Position numbers and translations under genes: made by a program. From contig OX411548.1 of NCBI GenBank assembly GCA_948146395.1, forward strand, positions 60,159,020-60,223,019: DNA of 64,000 nt, given 5' to 3'. The notes under the pieces are model-generated. The model saw nothing but the letters and a program-made list of their open reading frames with translations, was not told the origin of the DNA and made no database searches. Origin of the DNA: Fragum whitleyi. Lineage: Eukaryota; Mollusca; Bivalvia; Cardiida; Cardiidae. Of the stretch, positions 1-11,100 are shown piece after piece. Within the stretch, counting starts at the first letter, position 1. Each line of letters begins with the position of its first letter.

Positions 1-734
1 AAACTTGTACTTTGTATTCACTAGCTCAATGTTGTTCAATGCTAGTGCTTTAAAAACTGATATCCTTTGTACTTGATACATATAAAGAAAGCCAATCACA
101 TTACACTTAAATTTGCTATCCTTTACATATCAAAATTCAGTTTTGTCACTAGTATGATTATAGAGATTTTTTTCAGTCAAAACACGGATTTCTAATTTCA
201 GTTTAAATGTTGTTGTTTGAAATTGATGTGAAGTTAATGTTTTTGCTGGCAAGTAATATTTTTGAAACATGAGAAATTTCTTAACTAAAGTGTTCGTGTA
301 ATGTGTCTATGTCTTTGAAATGTGTGTGCTCATTACAACCTCCTATGCTTGATGGTGATCACCATGGCAACTAACCCAAGAATGCCAGTTTCGTAAAATT
401 TAAACATAGATAATTGCTTTAGGTGTCAGTAAAATAATCACCTGTTTCTTGTCTGTGCATGTATGGTAGAAAATTTGCCGGTACATATAGAATAGAAGCA
501 CTCTACCTTAAGTTTTTTTTTTTTCAAACTATGCAAGTTGATAATTATAATTTGTTGAATACTATTTCTCTTTAGAAAAATAAATTTTCGACCTAAAGAC
601 ATACATGCATTATTTTTAAATAAAAGAAATCACAGGCTGTAATTATAACCCTAAACAGCTCTTTAGTTGTCACAGAGTTCTAGAAAACAATACCCTGTCA
701 ATACTTTTACAGGTAATGTCCCCGGTAAATAAAT

Positions 735-845
735 ATGCAACTTTGTTAGGATTCGAACCAGGGACCTCTTTGTCCAAAAGCGAGAGCTATAATGCGTTGC
801 TATAAAAAGCTGGCTTGTACGACAAGGCAGAACAAAACCCCTTAC
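735..845 (-). repeat. tRNA-like relic, probable SINE head
   Basis: On the minus strand the segment carries GGTTCGAATCC, a good RNA polymerase III box B, with a degraded A-box-like stretch about 45 nt before it. No cloverleaf can be completed, so this is a decayed tRNA-derived repeat and not a tRNA gene. Confidence 0.45.
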
Positions 846-859
846 ACATAAACCGGCTA

Positions 860-1620
860 CCATATATAGTTAAAACAAAAGCAATCATAACATCATAACT
901 ACAGTACAAACTTTAGTTACAAGGCAGACGAAATTTATAAAAGGATTTTGTTAAGAAATAAATACGTAATTAACTTCAAAATTCAAGTTTGGGTTTTACT
1001 ATACAACGTTGCCAATTGCATATTATCAATTAAATAAATCATTCGAATCTTCTTCAAAATGTAAGCGGTCTGGATGTGTTGTAAGTTCATGTTTAACAGA
1101 GTTTCTTAATGGAACAAACAAAACATATTAAAATTCCAAAATAAGATCTTGAGACAAACTAGACACTAACACCAGTTATTCCTGGATATTGATGTGCAGA
1201 GGATATAACAGGACATTAAGAATCAGCCCCGACCCCTAACTGACTAAAGAAAACAAACCCCGGGAGTAATGGCTATTAACGGATAACAAGTCAGATTTAT
1301 GGCATTAGTCCCAGTGCTCATTTCACCTATCTACGGTCTCCGGTGCATTTCTTAAAAGGGAGCAATATTCTTCGCATGTAATCTTCTGAGTATTAAAGTT
1401 GTGTCAGGCTTGTAAATCCAGACAAATTTCTGGTGGTTGTCCAGATAATTCATAAAATGGCAGATCCAGGATTTTGGTAAACAGATTCGATATTATGATT
1501 TGGTGGTGGTGTTGGGGGGGTTTAGCTCCAAAGGCAACTTGCCCTTTTGTCATGGCGCTGTTTCAATTGTGTCAGTCGGTCTATGAGTGGGTTTTCCAGT
1601 CTTAGGCTTTTTCTTTATAA
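860..1620. other. No gene or clear repeat seen
   Basis: AT-rich sequence without long open frames or recognisable repeats. The stretch before 735 is similar, apart from short T runs. Confidence 0.5.
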
Positions 1621-1625
1621 GTTGA

Positions 1626-1735
1626 AGTGATCAACAGTGGGTAGACTCATGACAGGGTGCCTGGCTAGCTCATTTGGTAGAGCCTAGAGTTTTGGTTTCA
1701 AACAGAGAATGCCGAGTTAGGCCAATTGGTAGTGG
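1626..1735 (+). repeat. tRNA-headed repeat, degraded copy (left of palindrome block)
   Basis: Shares a ~28-nt leader (AGTGATC.ACAGTG.GTAGACTCATGAC) and A box (TAGCTCATTTGGTAGAGC) with the copy at 7247-7351. The anticodon and T arms are lost. Confidence 0.65.
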
Positions 1736-1888
1736 TATAGGCCGGTGTCCCAGGGTAACCTGTCCCCTGGGTAACGTGTCCCTGGGGACACATTACCCTA
1801 GAAATCAGCCGGGGTAACCTGTCCCCCCCTGGGGTAACCTGTCCCCCCTACAGATATTGTAAACCAATATTTAGTCACATTTCTTTTA

Positions 1889-3573
1889 GGCGACACCAAA
1901 TAAATTTTTAGATTCTCATCCCCACCCGCCCCTAAAAATAACGCCCGCCCCGAACTTTTTTATTTGTGACAAACAAAAAACAAAACAAAAAAAAACCGAC
2001 GTTCGTTAAACGTATTGTGGTGTTGATTCAAGGAAAATGGCCGACTGCATCCCTAATGTATTGCAACAAGTTTTATCACTTGAAATTAGAAAAAGAAGCC
2101 GGTAAAATATCTTGAAGTCGAAAGCAACAAATCCTTTTCTCTATTTTTCAGGTGATTTCGCTTGATAAGAAGTATGCTTATATTACAGATTGACGCGTCT
2201 ACAAGATGACGAGAATAAGGTTGCACAGTTGCACGACAACTTGTTTTTGTATCGTAGTTAAAAATAAATGCTGTAACTAATGATTTGCTCTATGGTTTTG
2301 CCGATTTTCCACATTCTTACTCGTCTGGACTATTTCTAATTACCCGGGACCATTGAAAGCATTTCCGTTTTCGAATTTCTTTCGTGTAATTTCAAACCTA
2401 TAGAACAATATTTTATGGCATTTCTACAAATTAGGTGTGGCAAAAATCCATCCTCGTCGTCATTCGATTTTTTTTCTCAAAATTACTTACTTTTTATTTG
2501 AAAATTAAATCCGGTTCCAAATATCCGAGAAATAAAGACTCGAGAAAATTGAAAAAAAAATCTTGACTAAAAAAAATTCAATATGACGTCAATCTGTAAT
2601 TTTCTCTCACGTTTTAAACCTTTGATCAGGAATAGTTTATTTTTCGGGGAGGGTGAACGGGTAATCAAAGACGCCGACACCAGATGTTCAACTATTTTGG
2701 GGACAGTTTCTTGACTCGGCATGCGACGCACGCTTGAAAAAACCTGATTGATGTTAATCCCTTACCATCGTCAGGGTTTATAGATGGGATTTAGATGACT
2801 CTCTTCACGGATTAAATTTTATTAAACAGGGATACTTTACCATTTTTTTAAAGCAGGTAGGACATTATTTCAAAATAAAGAGACGATATAGAACAATTAT
2901 AAATTTACGTATTTTGTTATTGAGCGGGACCGAGGTAGATTTGCCAATACGGTGATTATAATTTCTGACAGAAAGCACGGGTAGCTTATTTATTTCTCGT
3001 CAGATTGCCTCTTTATTACCCGATTATCTACCAATAAACAATGGAAATGTAAAGGTTATTCTTGAAATAATAAGCGAAGTTCACTTTGATATAAAATCAT
3101 GAAAAAGAAAGTAGTTGGCCAAACAATTTACGATTTGGTGCCTTCACAATAGCTTGGATCATCTGTGATTACGAACTTTGGGTGTGTGCATAGCGCTGAT
3201 ATCTGAATCATTTTGATCAGTGACAATATAGAAAATACACACTATTCTGAGATTAAATTTTGTTTATTAAACACTTTGAACAAATAACTATCAAGTAAAT
3301 TCAGTCTTCACCGGAATCTGTTCAGCAGTCTGAAAAAGAAGAAGTACCAGTAAATCAATACGAGCGCCTCAAATAATTTTGTTTTCTCAACGGCATAGAA
3401 CTCAAACTCCTCATAAACCAGTAGGCTCCTCGGCCTTGTTACTTGCAAAAACGATGATATCCCCCCCCCCCCCCCCCCCCCATAGAAATAGAAAATAAAA
3501 AATAAAAGCCGTCCACCCGCCCCTTTTTTTCTGAAAACTCGGATGAGAATCTAACAATTTATTTGGTGTGGCC
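1889..3573. mobile_element. 1.7-kb DNA-transposon-like element with terminal inverted repeats, non-autonomous
   Basis: Left end GGCGACACCAAATAAATT and right end AATTTATTTGGTGTGGCC are inverted copies; the match runs on to about 33 nt (GATTCTCATCC / GGATGAGAATC) with two mismatches. No transposase frame lies inside. A target duplication is not evident. It lies within the palindrome block. Confidence 0.65.
3460..3481. repeat. Poly-C run
   Basis: An uninterrupted run of about 20 C. Similar C/G runs occur at 4211-4226, 7084-7093, 20021-20038, 29477-29496 (followed by ~24 A), 37313-37327, 49850-49861 and 56367-56382; each is a potential assembly error site. Confidence 0.9.
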
Positions 3574-6500
3574 TTACCAAGATATTTTTATTCTATGCGT
3601 TACAAGTCTCTTTCTTTGATCTGTATGTAATTTTGATCTGTTTTGCGAACTGTTTCAGTTCTGAAGGATTTTTATATTTTCCATGAAAGTATTATAACAA
3701 TTAAACTTTTTTTTTATTTTTTTAGAAAATAATTGTTAAATGTCATCATGACTATGAACATATCCATGAATGATCTTGTCTTTAGAAAAATTATTCAAAG
3801 CATGAATTTTTTCTTTTTGAATGGGGGGGGACACGTTACCCAAGCTGGGGTAACCTGTCCCCGGGGACACATTACCCAGGCCTGGGTAACCTGTCCCACC
3901 CCCAAAATGCTGTCAGCAATGATATATGCAAAAATAAACCCATATGTTTTCAATTATATGATAATATTTCAAATTGTTTGGGGGTAAGGTTTCCAAAGCT
4001 GTGGTAGCTTGACTCTGAAACATGTTACCCAGGCCTGTTAACCCAGTGAAAACACACAAAAAAAGGTGTTTATGAGGATTTTTTTAAAAAAAACTTGCAA
4101 ATACAATTTAATTTATTTGAAAACTGTTTGATAGTCTCATTTATATCAAAACTGTTATACAAATTAGTTATTCACTTATTAGAAAATTTATTGTGAGTGT
4201 ATGTGTATGTCGGGGGGGGGGGGGGGACAGGTTACCCAAGCTGGTGTAACCTGTCCCCAGGGACACATTACCCAGGCCTGGGTAACCTGTCCCACATGCA
4301 CAAATTTACCAAAAAGAAATTTTTTTTTTCTTATTTATTCTAAATTGTTTTGGATACATGTAAGATTTTCCAATCTGTGGTTACATGTCTCTAAAAAAAT
4401 GTTACCCCAGCCTGGGAAAACATTGCTAACATGTTAACCAGAATTTTCACAAAGTTTACAAAAACAATTTCTTTTCTTTGCAAGTTATTTTATAGTCTTA
4501 ATTAAATCATAACTGTTCTTACTACAAAAATTATTCACTAATCAGAAAATTCATTGAGAGAGTATGTGTATATATTTGGGGATGGGACATGTTACCCAAG
4601 CTGGGGTAACCTGTCCCAGGGGACACATTACCCAGGCCTGGGTAACCTGTCCCACCCCCAAAAATGCTGTCAGTAATGATATATGCAAAAATGAACCCAT
4701 ATGTTTTCAATTATTTAATATTTCAAATTGTTTGGGGGTAAGGTTTCCAAGGCTGTGGTCACTTGTCTCTGAAACATGTTACCCAGGCCTGTTAACCCAG
4801 TGAAAACACAAAAAAAAGGTTATTATTGAGGATTTATTCAAAAAATCTTGCAAATACATTTTCTTTATTTGAAAACTGTTTGATAGTCTCATTTATATCA
4901 TAACTGTTTTACAAATTATTTCTTCACTTATTAGAAAATTTATTGTGAGTGTATGTGTTTGATAGTCTCATTTATATCAAAACTGTTTTACAAAATTTAA
5001 TTAGTTATTCAATTATAAAAAAATTTATTGTGAGTGTATGTGTATGTCGGGGGGTGGGCGTGGGGGTGGGGTAACCTGTCCCTATCTTCCAGCTTAGTGT
5101 ACTAAGTTAACATCAATTATGTAAAATATCAAGCTCACCTGAGCTTAACTTGAGAGTGTTATGTATCATGATTGATGCCCTTTTTCCGCCACAAATCAAC
5201 AATTTCTCTTAACAAGAGCTATTAGATTGATTGTACTCCACAGGTAAGAATCGTTAAAGGTTGGACAGTGACAGCAACATGGCTATAGCTCTTCTGACCT
5301 TTGTTCAATAAAGCTTTGGGTTTTTTCTCATAAAATCTTATCATTCTTTCATAATAAAAAAGAATGACTGGAAGGTGATAACTTTAATAGAAAGAGCATT
5401 TTGAATGAGGCGACAGATTACCTAAGGGTAACCTGTCCCCTTTCAAAAGAAGAAGTTTTGATTTATTTGTCGTGTTGTTTTCATATCAAAACTGCCATAT
5501 TAACATTATATGTTCAAAAAGTATTGTATCATTCAAACCAGACGAAAATTTAAAATGGATTTAATTGGAAAAATAACCATTCTGTAGGGTAGAAAATAGT
5601 GTGGAAAAAGAAGAAATTGCTTGTCAGAAGCAATTTCTTCTTTTTTCACAATGTTTTCTCAATCATAAAATCACAGGCACATAAAAAGCAGGGATTAAAC
5701 ATGTCCCCCGTGGACAAGTTACCCAGGCTTGGGTAACCTGTCCCCCTTTCCAAAATACAAGATTTAAACAATTTGTCAATTGACATGTTGTTTTCTTATC
5801 AAAACTGCCATATGAATATAATATGTTCATAAAGCTTTGTAACATTCAAACCATGGAGTTGGAATATATTGACATGATGCAAATAATAAGAAAATTGCAC
5901 TGGCTAAGAATCCTCTTAAAAAGGAACACATTTCAAAATATATTTTAACATACATATTCTTTGAGGGAATGTTCAAAGAATATCATACCATACATTCTTA
6001 ATTAAAAAAAGAACGAACAGAAGGTGATATCTTTAATGAAAAATAGCATTTGGAATAGGGGGACAGGTTACCCCGGGGTAACATGTTCCCCGGGGACAAG
6101 TTATCCAGGCTTGGGTAACCTGCCCCCTTTTCCAAAATACAAGATTTAAACAATTTGTCAATTGACATGTTGTTTTCTTATCAAAACTGCAATACCGACA
6201 TGATAATTGTGTTTTTAAAAGCTATTATTCAATCAAATAACGGATGCAATTATAAAAAATATTCAAGTGCTAAGATTTTTCTTTAAAAAGGTACAAAAAA
6301 AAGAAATATAAACATACATAGCCATTGAGGAAATTTTCTAAGAATATCTTTCTTAATAAAAAAGAATGACTGGAAGGTGATATCTTTAATGAAAAAAGTA
6401 TTTGGAATAGGGGGACAGGTTACCCGGGGGTAACCTGTCCCCCGGGGACATGTTACCCTGGCTTGGGTAACCTGTCCCCCTTTCAAAAAAGAAGTATTGA

Positions 6501-7246
6501 ATGAATTTGTCATGTTGCTTTCTTATGAAAACTGCAATATTAACATGATATGTTAATAAATGCTATTTATCGATCTAAATATGGACTTGGAAAAAATTTA
6601 GATATTGCAAAAGTAATTTTGCAAAAAATTAAAACGTGCATGCGCTAAGATTTTTCTTTTAAAAAAGCATCAATTTTTTAAAAAAATGAATGAAATATTT
6701 TTCAATGAATATCATATGATAATTTCTTAAGAAAAATGAATGACTGGTATCAAATGAATAAAAGCATTTTGAATAAGGGGACAGGTTACCCCGGGGTAAC
6801 ATGTCCCCCCCACTAAAGTTTTATTTTTTTATATTTTTTTTTATTAAACTTTCAAATTTTTGCATAAAATACCAAGATTGATTACTATAATAATAATAAA
6901 AAGAAAGGAAAATTGATTTGCTAAGAAAATCATAGTAAGCAAATTATATTTTGGTTTGAGGAATTGAAAACCACTCAAAAATTACAGATATACTTTTTAT
7001 ACGTCTTTTTTAAATTGATTCAGAGATATACAAAATAGCATGAATGAAAAATTAAAATTTTGATAAGAAATAATGTTTTCCAGGGGGGGGGGGGACACGT
7101 TACCCCAGGGTAACCTGTCCTCGGGGACACTTTACCCTAGGGGGGGACAGGTTACCCCGGGGTGACCTGTCCCCGGGGACACGTTACCCAGGGGGACACG
7201 TTACACTGTTACACCGGCTCCAATTGGTTAAAAGGGGGAGGAGTGT

Positions 7247-7351
7247 AGTGATCGACAGTGAGTAGACTCATGACCAGGCAACCAGCTAGCTCAGTTGGTA
7301 GAGCGCTGTGCTAGAGTTCTAGGGGTTGTGGGTTTGAGTCCCATGTTGGTC
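7247..7351 (+). repeat. tRNA-headed SINE-like repeat with intact pol III boxes
   Basis: Box A TAGCTCAGTTGG and box B GGTTTGAGTCCC are both near consensus. D stem GCTC/GAGC, T stem GTGGG/CCCAT and 6 of 7 acceptor pairs can form. The anticodon stem cannot (CTGTG against TCTAG), so this is a tRNA-derived repeat head and not a working tRNA. After 7351 the sequence resembles HINE family E internal repeat. Confidence 0.65.
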
Positions 7352-7643
7352 ACATCTTTTCCGCCCTTATTTACTTGAAAATCATTTCCTCATAAACTAC
7401 TGGATAAATTTCAACCAAACTTTACAGGAATGATCTTTGGGTAACCACCGAAAAATATGGAGGATTCTTGAAAAATTTTGGGAATCCCCCAATCTGCCTA
7501 GAATAAACACTTGGTAACATATGTCATTTGGACTAAATTTCTTTGCATTGATTCTTTGTGGACCCTTTAAAAGTCTACAAAATATTATTCTTTCATGTGG
7601 AAAATATGTCTTTTTATGGCCAGAGGTCATTTCTCTATATATG

Positions 7644-7787
7644 CAGGGGTAGACACTAACTTCTGAGAGTAAAGAGTCCATTGGACTCCTGACATATAAA
7701 ATCAAGGAGTCCAGGCTGTAAGTAAGGAGTCCCAAATGGATAACAAGAAGTCTTGGACTCTCGGACTCCCCTTAGTGTCGACCCCTG
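7644..7787. mobile_element. MITE with CAGGGGT.GACACTAA ends, 'GACTCC' family
   Basis: Ends CAGGGGTAGACACTAA and TTAGTGTCGACCCCTG are inverted. The interior repeats GGACTCC/GGAGTCC. Flanks read ATATG on both sides, a possible target duplication. Non-coding, hAT-like by its termini only. Confidence 0.7.
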
Positions 7788-7904
7788 ATATGTACCCTTT
7801 TCCTGTAACTCCATTCTTCTTAACAAGTCATCTATCTAACTTACTATTTCAGAACATATCTGTCGAAAAATAATTTTTCCTTCTGGGAATAGCAATTACA
7901 TTAA

Positions 7905-8000
7905 TTAACCCTATCCTGTTTTACTAAATTTTAGACCTGTCCAAATTCAAAGGTTTTGTAAATCAAATTTTAAATTGGATTTAAATTGGAAAATAACCAG
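7905..8000 (-). mobile_element. piggyBac-like MITE, truncated copy next to exon 1
   Basis: Reverse complement of the 3' half of the MITE at 47191-47419: TTAACCCTATCCTGTTTTAC at its outer end, then the conserved CCTTTGAATTTGGAC region. It stops at 8000, where a stem-loop of HINE 3'-end type follows. Confidence 0.75.
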
Positions 8001-8034
8001 TAGAGCATCAATGGTGCTCTTGTTTAATTTTCAG
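8001..8034 (+). promoter_or_regulatory. Exon 1 acceptor region built from a HINE-like 3' end
   Basis: AGAGCA/TGCTCT (8002-8007 with 8015-8020) form a perfect 6-bp stem followed by TGTT, so the sequence CTCTTGTT matches HINE family A ends. The remaining TAATTTTCAG gives the acceptor. The splice site is predicted; its origin from the repeat is inferred from the match. Confidence 0.5.
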
Positions 8035-8039
8035 ATAAG

Positions 8040-8150
8040 ATGATTCAATTTGAAAACACGAATGGACTTATAGAGCTGCTAGAAGATGCAACTTCAAATG
8101 CTCAGACGATTGAAAAAGTCTCAAAACCAATTTTTGGGAAGGTAATTGAG
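8040..8150 (+). CDS. SYCP2: SYCP2-like exon 1 (first coding exon seen)
   Basis: Residues 1-37, from ATG at 8040. The acceptor-like TTTTCAG ends at 8034 and the frame is open back to it, so an upstream exon may exist and this Met may be internal. The segment SKPIFGKVIEELFG spans into exon 2 and aligns with the start of the vertebrate armadillo-like domain, about 15 residues short of the human start. Two in-phase donors exist: GTATGA after 8150 (preferred, keeps VIE) and GTAATT after 8141. Confidence 0.75.
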
Positions 8151-11100
8151 GTATGAAACAATTTTAAGTTTGTATTTTTTTTCATTTCTGACTTATATCA
8201 AGATTTTAATGGTGATAATAATGCTTCTATATTTTACAATGTTCCTTCTGTCCTCTACATGTTTTATAAATTTATAATGATATTTTCCAATAAGGAAAAA
8301 AATGACCCTAATGTTGAAATTATAAATTTTCCTTGGTGATTCTATGAAAAGATCAATGTCTTTTAACAGATTGATGGAAAAAATGATCTTATTTGATAAT
8401 ATTAATTTATTTACTATCCTACACTAATTACAATTTCAACTAATTTACTCATGAAAGAGGCTTCATGTAACAAATCACATGGCAAAATCAAAAGAATGTC
8501 AGGTTGGGGCCAGTGAAAATTGAAAGACCTACATGTGCAATATTAGGATTTTCAGGAAAAAAGAATGACGATTTTAAATCAAAGGCCTAGTCTATTGAAA
8601 TTCATCATTCAACAATAAAGGTATTTACCCTAAAATATCAAAGGGCCCTTTGCCCCTAATAAAAAAATAGGTACCAGTCTTTTTATGTTTCAGGAATTGT
8701 TTGGTGATAATGGTATCAGCTGGACCAGTTTGTCTATAGCTCTAGATTTACTTCAGTCAATTCAGTTTGTAATCAGGCACCATAAAGGATGTTTTGTCAC
8801 ACTTGATAGTGCTGGACTTTCAGAATTTCTATCAGGTATGCTTTGTGTTGCTTTATTTAAATTATTTTATGAAAAGCATAAAAATATGAAATGTGTTACT
8901 GCCGTTTCAGGGATCGACACTTACACCAGTCCTCAGGCCCAAGACCTGTTGATTTTAGGGAGGACTGGTAGATGTTACCATGCTGCAGGTCCATCAGGCC
9001 TGTAGTAAATGGTAGTATTACTATTTGAAATCTGTGATGTTTTAAAAAATGATTTGCCTTCCCATACTAAATTTGCAGTTCCAAATGGAAAACATTGTAG
9101 AGAAAGAAGAAATTGCTTGTCAAAAGCAATTTTTTCCTCTCCAACTACCCCCTAAATGGCTTTAATTCAAACATGGTTTTCATGCAGGACCTTTTGTTAG
9201 CAGGGAAGACCTGCTAAAATTGAGCTGACAGATCCTTCAGGTTGGTAATAAAAAGTTGTTAGTGTCAAACCCTGAGTTTTGTAAAAATGAGTGAAATGAG
9301 TTACTCCTAGTACTAAGTCAGCATAAAAAAGCACCATCAGACAAGTCAGATAAAAACAATTGAGCCTATAAAAGACTTTTCCAAAAATTTCATGAAAATA
9401 TAATAGTAAGAATCAAATCAGCCTCTGCATCAGCACAGTCTGACCAGTCTTTAATATGTACTCAGAGGATGGCTACAAACCCATAGTTTAGTCTCTGTCC
9501 CAAATTCCAGTATATTTTATATGCATTATTTGGATGTCCAGGCTGCACAATGTCTGTCAATCACACACACATCAAATGAAATATGAATATGTGAAATATG
9601 TGCACACTCACATGTTTTTAGCTCACCTGAGCACAAAGTGCTCAAGGTGAGCTATTGTGATCGTACAATGTCCGGCGTCTGGCGTCAATCATCTGTCGTG
9701 CATCGTCCGTCATCCACAATTTCTTTAAACATCTTCTTCTCCTAAACCATTGGGCCGATCTTGATGAAACTTGGCAGGGATATTCCTTGGGTCATGCTCT
9801 ACCAAAGTTCTTCAAATAAATGAAATCCACCCTTAACTTTCCCTTTACCCTTAACAAAAGGGGAAAAAACAGGAAAATCTTCAAAAATCTTCTATTCTGA
9901 AACAAGAAGGCAAACAGCTTTCATATTTGGTATACATGTAGCTTGATCTAGTGGATCTCTACTAAGTTTGTCCACATCAAGACCCTGGCGTCATATTTGG
10001 GCTTCACCAGAGCGCAACCCTTTTTTACAAAGAATCAAAGATAGAAAATCTTTTGAAATCTCCTTCTCTGAAACCAGAAGGCAGACAGCTTTCATATTTG
10101 GTATGTAGCATCATCTAGTGGGCTTCTACTAAGTTTGTTAATATCAAGACCCTGGGGTCATTTTATGGGCTATGCCCGGGCACATCCATTGTAGCTCTCC
10201 TGAGCATGAAGTGTAAAAAGGAAAATCTTCAAAAATCTTTTCTGAAACCAGAAGAGAGACAGCTTTAATATTTTGTATGTAGCATCATCTAGTGGACCTC
10301 TACCAAGTTTGTCATATCAAGACCCTGTGATCATATTTGGGCTCCACCTCATCTTGGGCACAACCCTTTTTACATAGAATCAAAGAGCGAAAATCTTTTA
10401 AAATCTTCTTTTCTGAAACCAGAGGGCACACAACTTTCATACTTGGTATGTAGCATCATCTAGTGGGCCCCTACCAAGTCTGTTCATATCAAGACCCTGG
10501 GGTCATATTTGGGGACCAGTCGAGCGCATTCCTTTTAGCTCATCTGAGCATGATGGGTGAAAATAGGAAAATCTTCTTTTCTGAGACCAGAAGGCAGACA
10601 GCTTTCATATTTAGTATGTAACATCGCCTAGTGGACCTCTACCAAGTTTGTTCATATAAAGACCCTTGGGACACATTTGGGCTCCAACCCGGGTGCATCC
10701 CTTTTTACATAGTATCAAAGAGCAAAAAGGCATACGGTAAATTTTCTAAAATTTCGCATGTAAAAAAATAATTTCATTTTTCACGTTACAAACTAATGGA
10801 AAAGGGTCCCACCAAAAATGTGTATTAAACGAAATTTTGGAAAATTACATCGTCAGCCGTTATGATTTTGTACCAAATTAAAGGGACCAATTTCAAATAT
10901 TTTCTTAAAGCTGCATTTAAACGATAATTTGATCTGTTTCAACATACGGACTCTACTAAACCATGTTCAACGGTTCACCGATCAATGACGATAGTTGTAA
11001 GTTTGAAATAGTCTGGTCTTTATTTCCATGTTACTCGAGAACTATTTTGACACAGCACATTGAAAGATTCGAGAAACACAGAAATTGTCGTCTGCGTACT

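Larger units (their letters stand above)
1720..7230. repeat. 5.5-kb block of GGTAACC palindrome arrays with inverted ends
   Basis: More than a dozen clusters of GGGGTAACCTGTCCCC and its complement GGGGACAGGTTACCCC, usually head to head so that each cluster can fold into a hairpin. Outer ends are inverted: CCAATTGG then GCCGGTGT at 1722-1747, and ACACCGGCTCCAATTGG at 7211-7227. The left array (3826, 4211, 4581) has ~375-nt units; the right array (5410, 5699, 6057, 6411, 6775) has ~355-nt units with other spacers. Only the palindrome core is common to both. A piggyBac-like MITE (5541-5700) sits inside one right-hand unit. Confidence 0.8.

Noticed and set aside
3460..3481. G-quadruplex or regulatory role for the poly-C/poly-G runs
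   Set aside because: Possible, but such homopolymer runs are frequent slippage and assembly artefacts; nothing around them supports a function.
3733..4803. Three similar open frames with VTQAGVTCP-type repeats, plus minus-strand versions at 5663-5845 and 6283-6513
   Set aside because: The peptide repeat is simply the translation of the GGTAACCTGTCCC palindrome; the frames read in both orientations and end in unrelated spacers.
7280..7351. Functional tRNA gene
   Set aside because: Boxes A and B are good, but the anticodon stem does not pair, and a leader shared with another repeat copy shows it is a SINE-type head.
8040..8042. ATG at 8040 as the proven translation start
   Set aside because: The frame is open upstream to an acceptor-like AG, and the vertebrate N-terminus is about 15 residues longer, so an upstream exon cannot be excluded; kept only as the best visible start.
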